Source of the DNA: Diadema setosum
Lineage: Eukaryota; Echinodermata; Echinoidea; Diadematoida; Diadematidae
Reading direction: 5' to 3'
Length of the DNA: 64,000 nt
Assembly: GCF_964275005.1 (NCBI RefSeq)
Contig: NC_092698.1
Coordinates: forward strand, 32,543,162 to 32,607,161
Position numbers and translations under genes: made by a program. Positions 11,371 through 23,300 of the stretch are shown piece after piece. The number at the start of each line of letters is the position of its first letter. Positions within the stretch are counted from its first letter, which is position 1. The notes under the pieces were generated by a model. It searched no databases. It saw nothing but the letters and a program-made list of their open reading frames with translations, and was not told where the DNA came from.

Positions 11371-14300
11371 ATGTTGAACAAAAATCGCTGGATCATCTTT
11401 CATGTGTTCATTTTCTTCGTCATAACTACGGTAAGCATTTTTCTACTCTTAGTTTTTCCATCATCTTTTATAACCTTCATCCTTTCACTTTTTTTGTCCT
11501 TATCGCCTGGGTGTCTTGTTGTTACAGCGCCATTAGCCCGTTATGTATTGACAGACCTAGTGGGCGATCATAACTTTCCGAAGCACTTATTGACGCACTC
11601 TGTACCGGAGCAAAGTTTCAAAAGACAAAACGAGAATCCAGTATACCAACATGGGGATCATGCGTACATAATTCCACGTTGCTACAAGTTCTATCAAATC
11701 TATCATCAAGAATTCAATTTTGTTTTGAATTAAATTGTTCACTTAGCCATTGAGATGTACACAATTTCAGTTCAATTTTCAAATCAGTTATACTTTATTT
11801 CCATTAAACAGAATGTAATACAGCATCCAGTGCAAGCCATGAAGTGCAAGAAGCAATGTACGTCCTGACAAGTATTCAATGAGATAACAGTGCACACTTT
11901 GCAATGGTAACAAAAATATACGGCATTGGTCAAGTGATGTACACAAAATTATTAGATGTACTGGCTGAAAAGTTCTGCAGACTTGTTGCTCTTTTAATGA
12001 TTATCCCAAAACAAACGAACAAACGTGTGAAGAAATGTTTCATGTCGCACACTTCTACGTCTGTATTTCGTTATTGCGATCGAAAGTTGTTATTCGAAAA
12101 ATTCGTTAACCCGAAATAAGGTTTGTTATTGTAGTCCGAAGATTGAAAAAAAAAGAAAGGTTCGTTAAACGGAAAATGAAAACATGGTTCGAACTGCGAA
12201 AATGAAGCAAACATCATTTGGTCAAAAAATATGATATTGCAATTCCAATTAATAGGATATAACGCACTGAAGATTGGGTGTAGTCTCACTATGACGCTCA
12301 CACGAGTAAATTACTCCCCATAGAGACGTGTGTTAAATTCAAAATTAAAAAAATTCAGTAAAATAGCTGGGAGAAATGAGGTGTTTCTTCTTCACTAACC
12401 GGAAAAAGTGAGATATATCCTTTCATCCATCAGATTGCCAAGGGGGGTTCTTCAGCTCAAACTCTGTCCAAGGGTTCGCAAAGCCAGACTACGAGTCCTT
12501 GTCACTCAAAAAATTACCTTTTTTTCTGTATATGCACCCAATCAAATATAGTCCCTTCAAATTCCATGAGAAAAGCTTTCATCTTCTAACCAAAATGCAG
12601 TTTGTAGAGAAATTCATACTCAATATCTGCAGCTATTCAGTGTTTTGCCAAACTGCATTTCTAATTTTTAATTAATTTTTCTTCATTTATTTTAGTATCT
12701 TTGGTACGATTTTGTGATGCGGTCAGAGACATTCCATTCCATTTACAGGTGTGAGCCCTATAGTATAGAGGTCAAATTTCTTTAAATTATTTTTTTTTAA
12801 TCATATATGTGTTTTTGAAGACATTTACCCCTACATCATATGAGACATTGCACATTGAAGGGTTGTGAAGCTGCTCAAAGGGACACTTTTGAAAATGATG
12901 CACATTGAAGGTTTTCAAAAAATAAATCTTGCAGTGTTGATATAGTTCTATGTAAAAATGAATTTAAATACATACAGTTATCCTTGCATAAGGGGGTATC
13001 ATCATCACCTTGTTGTCTATACAAAGTACTGTAAAAGACTTTCCTATCAAACAGATTAATTTTTATGTATTTTGAAATGTTTCAGTGGTACCCTAAACAA
13101 AGAAATACATTATACCACAATTATTGAAACTTAAGTGATAATGACTACTTTATTATCCATGAATTCAACTACTAAGATCTATACCACAAGAACATAAGAA
13201 AACAAAGTGTAGTTACGCAGAATTAGAGAGAGGGGAGGAAAGAGGAAAGGGGGGGGGGACGGATTTACTTGACAGAAATGACCATCATAAACCAGCAGAG
13301 CATGTATGGCATGAATACTTTCCATTGACTTGTGTGCATTACATGCATACTCTATTGGGCTCACACGGGTAAATAATTCCCCGAGGGCATAGAGACGTAT
13401 ATTAAAATTCAAAGTTCAAAAAATTCAGTAAAATAGCTGGGAGAAATGAGGTGTTTCTTCTTCACTAACCTGAAAAAGCGAGATATATCCTTTCATCCAT
13501 CAGATTTCCAAGGGGGTTCTTCAGCTCAAACTCTGTCGAAGGGTTCGCAAAGCCTGACTACGAGTCCTTGTCACTCAAAAAAATACATATTTTCTGTACA
13601 TGCACCCATCAAATATAGTCCCTTCAAATTTCATGAGAAAAGCTTTCATCTTCCAACCAAAATGCAGTTTGTAGAGAAATTCATACTGAATATCTACAGC
13701 TATTCATTTTTTTTTTGCCAAACTGCATTTCTAATTTTTAATTTATTTTTATTTTTTTTATTTTAGTATCTTTGGAACGATTTTGTGATGCGGTCAGGGA
13801 CATTCCATTTTATTAACAGGTGTAAGCCCTACAGGGTATAGTGATGGGTACAGTTCGTTACTCCAAAATTTTGTTAGAGCTAAGGTTCGTTATTCCGAGG
13901 GATCGTTAATCCGAAGACATAAAGTTAGTAAAAAGGTTCACTAATACGCACCTTTTTTTTCGTGTTCGGCTTAATGAACTTTCAGAATAATGATCTTTAT
14001 TTTGTTTTCGGATAAAGGAATCATCGGTATAATGAACCTTATTTAATTTTCCGACTAATCAGAACCTTCGGAATAACCTTTGCCATACTGCCACGAATGT
14101 TCGAATGAACGAGCTCTATTTCATTTTCGGGTTTATGAACATCGAAGTATGTGGAAATTATGTGTTTCGGAATAACGGACCATCAGAACAACGAACATCA
14201 CCCCTCCTACCTTTCCCCTCCCCAATTCATCCGTTAAAACATGATCTCTTACAAACCCTTGTCTTTTGCAGGTCAATTCTTTACTTCCTTTAAGCAATAA

Positions 14301-17300
14301 TTAATTCAGATATCGTCGAATCGTAAGGAATGACTTATAGAGATAGGATTGCTTTCTCCAGTTTGCCTATTTTTCTTGTGCCACTTCGTCTTTTGACCGT
14401 CAGTAATATTGTCTCCGCAGTTAAAACCTTACTTGACAATGCTTGTAATACCAGGGAGGTCACCTCCCTGGTAATACGTGCAACACGATTATACCCCCAT
14501 TCCACAATGATTTTTCTCATCCGTCACTCGTCGGAAGCAATGTTTGGTGCTTCCGGCCACCAATCGAAGTGTATCGGATCGCATGTCTGATGAATCCGAT
14601 CTGTGTTGATGGACTATCAGACATGTTGTGCGTGATACTCATCGGACGCTCTTGCCTCATCGGATCACCGCCTGACATGTCTGAGACTGAACAGATAGTC
14701 GACAACACAAGTCGGATTCATCGGACTGCGATTCGGTAAAACTACTTCGATTGGTGGCAGGAAGCAGCAAACTTTGCTTCCGACGAGTGACCAATGAGAA
14801 AACATCTCTGTACAACGGGAAATGCAATATTGTTGGATGAAGGAAATCTGATGATTTTTTTGAAAGTCAGTACACATAACAAAATGTCCTCTTTTGTGCT
14901 GCTTGTTTTTCATCAAAGACAACTTGAATGTAGTGAAGAATTTCACCTCCAATCGTTGTTTACGGAAATAACTTGTTTTTTTTTTCTTATCAGACATCAC
15001 CAATTTCTACCACATTGGCAACATCGGTCTTTGAACTTCAATTTGTATCGTACAGCGGGGACTCCCAGAAAGAGAACGGAGACTGTTGCGATTTTCGGGT
15101 GTCTAGGAATTGTAGGATTCGTGGCTGCGACCCCGGATTCGACATCTGCGTCGACGACGAGTGAGCAGCCACGTGCTTTAGTTGAACGTTGCAATTCTTA
15201 TTTAAGTCCTTGAAGTAATTTGATTGCTTACAGCTACAGGAAGTTCACTACTTTGCCAATTCTTCTCTGACGGCATTGTATTAATGTAATTCATCGGATT
15301 AAAGGGACACTTTTACTCTTTTATGCTAAAATATATAATGGTATAGGATATTTACACTTTAATCAAAATTCACAGCAAATCAATTCATTACACGAATTAT
15401 TATTTTTGCTTAGTAACATGTCACGCCATGGCGCATTTTTACGTTTTGAGTAATTTCGTCGAAATAAGTGTATGGTCAGCAGCTTGCTTGTTAGTTTATA
15501 AACGTTGGTATCACTACTTCTCAATCTTTAACGAGTAAATTTCTTGTCAAGAGCAGATTGCTTGTTCCCGCAAAAGATTCCAGACATGAAATCAAATTTA
15601 CGCAAGTGACAGTTACAGTTATGATGCTACATGCAGTCTGCTCCGTGCATTTTAGCCAATTTGTGGTACACTGTCAGCTGAACTTCATATTACTAATAGG
15701 ATGTTGATAATAGTTTTCAAACATGAGGTGCCGCCGTTATCTGTTTATTTAGGGAGTCGTTGTTGTTGTAAGGAGAATCAAATTAGACAATTATACTGAT
15801 AATTGTATAGCAATTATTGGAAGAAGAGGGCAAGTGTTTGCCTTTGACGACCCATCCTCTTAGACGGGTTTATTGTACGTGTCACTGAAAAACGATTTAT
15901 ACCCACTTGCCTTCTGTTTTGCAGCGCTTCATCTTGTAAATATTTTAACAACTATACTGGAGAAGTACAGCAAGACACAGATGAGATAGTATTTGGAGAG
16001 ACAATCGGTTCATTACGAAACCCAATGCTCATAATCTTGGATCAATGGCCTGTAAGTACAGTTTAATTTTGATTTGATTTGATTTGATTTATTTCTGCTT
16101 AATTCCGTTACATCACATATGATTATGTACATGTCATTTATGACAAACAGTATATCGACACATAATAGTTTTTAGTACAATTATACAAGACAAATACAAA
16201 CAGCTTATGGAACTTAAACAGAACGGTCTCCAAAATAAGCCGAGGCTTGACGGTATGGAGTCTATATGCTTACCTACTCTGGATAGAATAGGGAATAGGG
16301 AATAGGGAATTTTTTCTCCAATACTTTTAGCAAAGTTTTGATGCTAACTTCTATAGCGTCATCTCTACACTATCTATCTGCATCATTTATATTATTCTCT
16401 TTTTCATAATAATGGTCGTGAGATGGAGAGATGGTGATATTAGTTGTGGTCAGATTGATTAAATATAAGGTATGACGGTTCAATAAGCTCTTCTCAGATG
16501 CAGTTGATGAGAGTGATTTTCTTTCCAAAACGAACTTCATTTGTTGGCTGGAAGCGTTCGTTTCACGCTGTTGAATAATGACCATGAGACAAACCCTGGC
16601 TAAACGATATTATTCACAAAACATAATTTTTGGCTCAGTCTGCATGCCTTAGCACATGTCAAAGTGGAGATTTAGCTGCTTTTTACATTTCTTGGTGAAC
16701 GTTCAGATTCATCCTCCAATGGCAACATCCGCAATCACCGACAACAAATTGCACAAGAACAACAAGTAACAGCAAAAAAAAAACAAACAAACAAACAAAC
16801 AAAAACAAACAAACAAACAAACAAAGTAACTGAAAACCACCTACTGCAATTGACTGACAAATTCCCTACATCGACTTAAATAAGCACAGAAATAATCAAT
16901 GTTGATAGTAGTATATAGGAGGTCGTAGGTTTGAAACAATGTTGGTGTTCCTCAGGGATCTGTTTTAGGCCCTTTGCTTTTTATATTGTACATTAATGAT
17001 TTGCAATATGCTAGTAACATTTTAGAAGCCATTTTATATGCTGATGATAGCAATTTATTTATTTCTGGGAAAGATTTCAGGGACACATGTGCAATATTAA
17101 ACACTGAATTGAATAAAGTAAACGAATGGTTTTTAGCTAACAAGCTGAAATTGAATGTTGATAAGACTGTATGTATGATTTTTAGAACCAAAAATAGAAT
17201 AATTGATACGGAACATGTAAATATATGTATTGCAGGCACTACTATTCCCATTGTACATTCAGCTAGATTCTTAGGAGTAATACTAGATGATCATTTGACT

Positions 17301-20300
17301 TGGAAGAATCACGTAGATGAAGTTTGCTGTAAGATATCTAGAGCTGTTGGTGCAATCAATAGAATAAGTGGAATAGTACCTTCAAATGTTCTTTTAAATT
17401 TGTATTATACTATGATTTTACCTCATATTTTGTATTGTAACATTATTTGGGGAAATTGTGCCAATTATCTACTTAAACGTATTTATGTTCTTCAAAAACG
17501 TGCAATCAGAATTATTACAAAATCTCAACCCTTAACTCATACACAGCCCATTTTTAAAAAGTTTAGGTTATTAACAGTGTATGATATTAATAAATTTGCT
17601 GTTTGTATTTTTATGTACTCTTATCTTAATAATATTTTCCCCAAATTTCTCGGTAATTATTTTACTTTTACTCAGGCTAGAAATACATACAATACTCGGC
17701 AATTTTATCATTTGTATATCCCAAATTATAGATATAATCACTCCAGACGAACAATATGTTATGCTGGTCCTTCTTTATGGAATGCTTTGCCAAATGACTT
17801 AAAGTGTATCCACAGTTTGAATTTATTTAAGAAAAGATATAAAATACATTTATTAAGTCAATAATTTTTCTGCTTTTGTATGATTTTTAATCAAATTATT
17901 ATGTATAAGGATTAACATATTATGCTAACTTGCCTTGTTGTTTTGTTTCTTGTCAGTTTTGTACTTTGTAATGTCTTCTGTTTAAGTTTTTATGATGTGT
18001 GTTTTTTCTTGTCAATGTATCATTGAATGTATATTTCTTGGGGATTGACCTTGAAAGGCTGGTTTAAGCCTATGTTGATTCCTCCACTTCTCTTGATATA
18101 ACGCCTATGTTTTTTATGTTTTTGTTGTTGTTTTTTTTTTGCCTTTATGATGTCCTTTGTATGCTGTCATGTACAATGTAATTGCCTCTTTTATCAGATT
18201 TGTGGAAATAAATTGAATTGAATTGAAAAAAAACCTGCCCAAGTATGTGTGTCCATGATTTCTTTATCATGGCTACTACTAAACACTGATTAATTCCGCA
18301 CTCATTTACGTCAATGTAGGGCAAATTGTTAATCAGTTGCATAGAATATCATCTCGACGCAAGAATTTCATTAATTTGAAACCAACTGTTTGATTCATAT
18401 TACTTTTCCCTTATCGTTTTCGTTATCATTATGTGCACTATGCACACAACATACTCAGTGCTATCTTTTCAAAAATATCTTAAATAGTTGCGGATGTATT
18501 CTTACTGAAGCAGATGAAAGGTGTTGTTTTGAACGAAATGATAGGTTGATGGGACGTTTGGAAATCTTTAGTCATTCACAAGAAGATTTTTGTATTGATA
18601 ATTCTTCCATTGATGTAGACATCCGGTATTAGACTTGACATCCAGGTTGTTGACAGTGACGACGCCCTGATCGACTCGGAATTGATAGATACATATGATC
18701 ACTTAATATCTGAGAAGCCAAGTGTCCCGACCGCTGAAATCCTGCAAGGCTTGAGGACTGGTGGTCAATTCTTGTCTCCCACCACGTGAGTTCCACGCAA
18801 TCTATTACACCAAGCCTAGCTCTTTATGGAGATACAGATAGAAGTTTGAAGGAAAAAAAAAAGAACAGCTACAGGAGGTTTGCTAAGTTGTGAATGAGGG
18901 TGCTTCGTGTCCATGTTTGTACATCTGATGCTGCGTTCACACGATGTTCCCGGCGGCCACGGCAGTCACGTTTCAGGCCACCGTGGACAAAACGGGATGG
19001 ACGTGAGACAACGCGGTGAGACGGGATAGGCAAACGTAACAGGCCGTGATCGCCGTTGGTATCGTGTCAGATTCTTAAACTGTCAAAAAATGCCCCAATG
19101 CTAATGAGGAACCTTGTATACCGTAATAAAACGGGGTGAGCGCAACAATACACGACGGCACGACGGCATGAAAATATTGATACTGACCAGACGCCATGAG
19201 AACAGCGCCTGATAGCTTTATGTTCACCGGGGAGAGAACTGGAACGAGTAAGACTATAATACGAAAAGGGGAAAACAGGAGAATGCCTCATCTATACCCA
19301 CGGCGCACTACGTTTCGGGTAAACGTATAGGGCTGCCGTTGCCGCCGGGAACACGCTGTAAACGCAGCTTTTATCCTTTAGTTTTTGCTCAGTTTTTAAT
19401 GTAACCTCGTCATGCGCCACATGTGCTTTGAACACCGTCGAAACTAAGGCGCGCATTTCGGGTTAAGATCGAGTCAATACGATCATTCCTCCTCTTAGCA
19501 TGAGTCATCTTCAATACCTATACTACGTTAATTAGTCCAGAAGATAGAAAGTGTCCTAAAAAATGGAACCAAACGCCCGCGTAGTATACAGCAGATCATG
19601 TAAAAAAGATTGATCGTCACTGTGCTAAGAACGGTGCTCTATAATAGTCAAGATGAATTTGAGAGCGATGTCACGAAAATTATCTGATTACACGTAATTT
19701 GATGCATAAACAATACATATCGCTTTCTCTTTCCTTTTCGCGTCATGTCGAAACAATTAAGCCTGAACATTTTGTACACCGTGTACTGCAGCCAACATTT
19801 TTATGGTGAGGAATGTCTAGTCTTCTGTCAATCAAGGAACGATGAATCAGGACATTACTACTGCAACGAGACTACGGGCGGAAAGATCTGCTATCCAGAA
19901 TACGAAGGGAATGACTGTAACATTCTAATAGATAACTGTGATGGCGTGGTGTGTCAAAATGGCGGTGCCTGTCAGGACCTCTTCGACGATTTTCTATGCA
20001 ATTGCAGTAACGGCTACAATGGAACTTACTGCGAAGTAGAGATTGATGAATGTTTGAGTTCACCCTGTCGAAATGGGGCTACTTGCACTGACCTGATTAA
20101 CTCATATTCTTGTGTGTGTTTGCCAGGTTACGAAGGAGTAAACTGTGAAAATGAGACTTTGGAATGCAGTAGTAATCCTTGTCAAAATGGGGCTACTTGC
20201 ATTGATCTTGTCGACTCATATTCTTGTGTCTGTTCACCAGGGTATGAAGGAGTAAATTGTGAAAATGAGACTTTGGAATGCAGTAGTAATCCTTGTCAAA

Positions 20301-23300
20301 ATGGGGCTACTTGCATTGATCTTGTCTATTCATATTCTTGTGTCTGTTCGGGCGGGTATGGAGGAGTAAACTGTGAAAATGATACTTTGGAATGCAGTAG
20401 TAATCCTTGTCAAAATGGGGCCACCTGTATTGACCTGATTAACTCATATTCCTGTGTCTGTTCAGCTGGGTATGAAGGAGTAAATTGTGAAAACGAGACT
20501 TTGGAATGCAGTAGTAATCCTTGTCAAAATGGTGCTACTTGCATTGATCTTGTCGACTCATATTCTTGTGTCTGTTCACCAGGATTTGACGGAGTTAATT
20601 GTGAAAATGAGACTTTGGAATGCAGTAGTAATCCTTGTCAAAATGGGGCTACTTGCATTGATCTTGTCGATTCATATTCTTGTGTCTGTCCGGCAGGGTA
20701 CGAAGGAGTAAATTGTGAAAATGAGACTTTGGAATGCAGTAGCAATCCTTGTCAAAATGGGGCTACTTGCATCGATCTTGTCGACTCCTATTTTTGTGTC
20801 TGCTCACCAGGATTTGAAGGAGTTAATTGTCAAAATGAGACTTTGGAATGCAGTAGTAATCCTTGTCAAAATGGGGCTACTTGCATTGATCTTGTCGATT
20901 CATATTCTTGTGTCTGTTCGGCAGGGTACGAAGGAGTAAATTGTGACAATGAGACTTTGGAATGCAGTAGTAATCCTTGTCAAAATGGGGCTACTTGCAT
21001 CGATCTTATCGACTCCTATTCTTGTGTCTGTTCACCAGGATTTGACGGAGTTAATTGTCAAAATGAGACTTTGGAATGCAGTAGTAATCCTTGTCAAAAT
21101 GGGGCTACTTGCATCGATCTTGTCGACTCCTATTTTTGTGTCTGTTCACCAGGATTTGAAGGAGTTGATTGTCAAAATGAGACTTTAGAATGCAGTAGTA
21201 ATCCTTGTCAAAATGGGGCTACTTGCATCGATCTTGTCGACTCCTATTTTTGTGTCTGTTCACCAGGATTTGAAGGAGTTAATTGTCAAAATGAGACTTT
21301 GGAATGCAGTAGTAATCCTTGTCAAAATGGGGCTACTTGCATCGATCTTGTCGACTCCTATTTTTGTGTCTGTTCACCAGGATTTGAAGGAGTTAATTGT
21401 CAAAATGAGACTTTGGAATGCAGTAGTAATCCTTGTCAAAATGGGGCTACTTGCATTGATCTTGTCGATTCATATTCTTGTGTCTGTCCGGCAGGGTACG
21501 AAGGAGTAAATTGTGACAATGAGACTTTGGAATGCAGTAGTAATCCTTGTCAAAATGGGGCTACTTGCATCGATCTTATCGACTCCTATTCTTGTGTCTG
21601 TTCACCAGGATTTGACGGACTTAATTGTCAAAATGAGACTTTGGAATGCAAGAGTAATCCTTGTCAAAATGGGGCTAGTTGCATTGATCTTGTCGATTCA
21701 TATTCTTGTGTCTGTCCGGCAGGATACGAAGGAGTAAATTGTGAAAACGAGACATTGGAATGCAGTAGTAATCCTTGTCAAAATGGGGCTACTTGCATGG
21801 ATCTTGTGGATTCTTTTTCTTGTGTCTGTTCACCAGGATATGAAGGGGTAAACTGTGAAAATGAGACGTTGGAATGCAGTAGTAATCCTTGTCAAAATGG
21901 GGCTACCTGCGATGACCTGATTAACTCATATTCTTGTGTCTGTTCACCAGGGTATGAAGGAGTAAATTGTGAAAATGAGACTTTGGAATGCAGTAGTAAT
22001 CCTTGTCAAAATGGGGCTACTTGCATTGATCTTGTCGACTCATATTCTTGTGTCTGTTCACCGGGGTATGAAGGAGTAAATTGTGAAAATGAGACTTTGG
22101 AATGCAGTAGTAATCCTTGTCAAAATGGTGCTACTTGCATCGATCTTGTGGATTCTTTTTCTTGTGTGTGTTTGCCAGGGTATGAAGGAGTCAATTGTGA
22201 AAATGTGACTTTGGAATGCAGTAGTAATCCGTGTCAAAATGGGGCTACATGCATCGATCTTGTCGACTCCTATTCTTGTGACTGTCCGGCAGGATATGAA
22301 GGGGTTAACTGTGAAAATGAGACTTTGGAATGCAATAGTGATCCTTGTCAAAATGGGGCTACTTGCATCGATCTTTTCGACTCATATTCTTGTGTCTGTT
22401 CACCAGGGTATGAAGGAGTAAACTGTGAAAATGAGACTTTGGAATGCAGTAGTAATCCTTGCCAAAATGGAGCTACTTGCATCGATCTTGTGGATTCTTT
22501 TTCTTGTGTCTGTTTGCCAGGGTATGAAGGAGTAAACTGTGAAAACGAGACTTTGAAATGCAGTAGTAATCCTTGTCAAAATGGGGCTACTTGCATCGAT
22601 CTTGTGGATTCTTTTTCTTGTGTGTGTTTGCCAGGGTATGAAGGAGTAAACTGTGAAAACGAGACTTTGGAATGCAGTAGTAATCCTTGTCAAAATGGGG
22701 CTACATGCATCGATCTTGTCAACTCATATTCTTGTGTCTGTTCATCAGGTTACGAAGGAGTAAACTGTGAAAATGAGACTTTGCAATGCAATAGTAATCC
22801 TTGTCAAAATGGGGCCACTTGCACTGACCTGATTAACTCATATTCTTGTGTGTGTTTGGCAGGGTATGAAGGGGTAAACTGTGAAAATGAGACGTTGGAA
22901 TGCAATAGTAACCCTTGTCAAAATGGGGCTACTTGCATGGATCTCGTGGATTCTTTTTCTTGTGTCTGTTCACCAGGATATGAAGGAGTAAACTGTGAAA
23001 ATGAGACTTTGCAATGCAATAGTAATCCTTGTCAAAATGGGGCCACTTGCACTGACCTGATTAACTCATATTCTTGTGTGTGTTTGGCAGGGTATGAAGG
23101 GGTAAACTGTGAAAATGAGACGTTGGAATGCAATAGTAACCCTTGTCAAAATGGGGCCACTTGCATGGATCTTGTGGATTCTTTTTCTTGTGTCTGTTCA
23201 CCAGGGTATGAAGGGGTAAATTGTGAAAACGAGACTTTTGAATGCAGTAGTGATCCTTGTCAAAATGGGGCTAATTGCATTGATCTTGTCGACTCATATT

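Noticed and set aside
11332-11733. 133-codon frame through the signal-peptide exon
   Set aside because: It reads past the strong donor GTAAGC at 11431. The downstream part has no family resemblance.
18629-18633. Acceptor at GGTATTAG for exon 4
   Set aside because: It puts a TGA in frame at once. The acceptor ending at 18618 gives a continuous frame.
19742-19788. Acceptor at TACTGCAG (19788) for the start of exon 5
   Set aside because: It would remove the first DSL cysteine. The acceptor ending at 19761 keeps phase and the Cys spacing.
20487-21737. Several + strand open frames of 74-98 codons in another frame of the EGF array (MKTRLWNAVVILVKM-like)
   Set aside because: They are shadows of the 114-bp periodic repeat. 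A stop-free stretch repeats in each unit.
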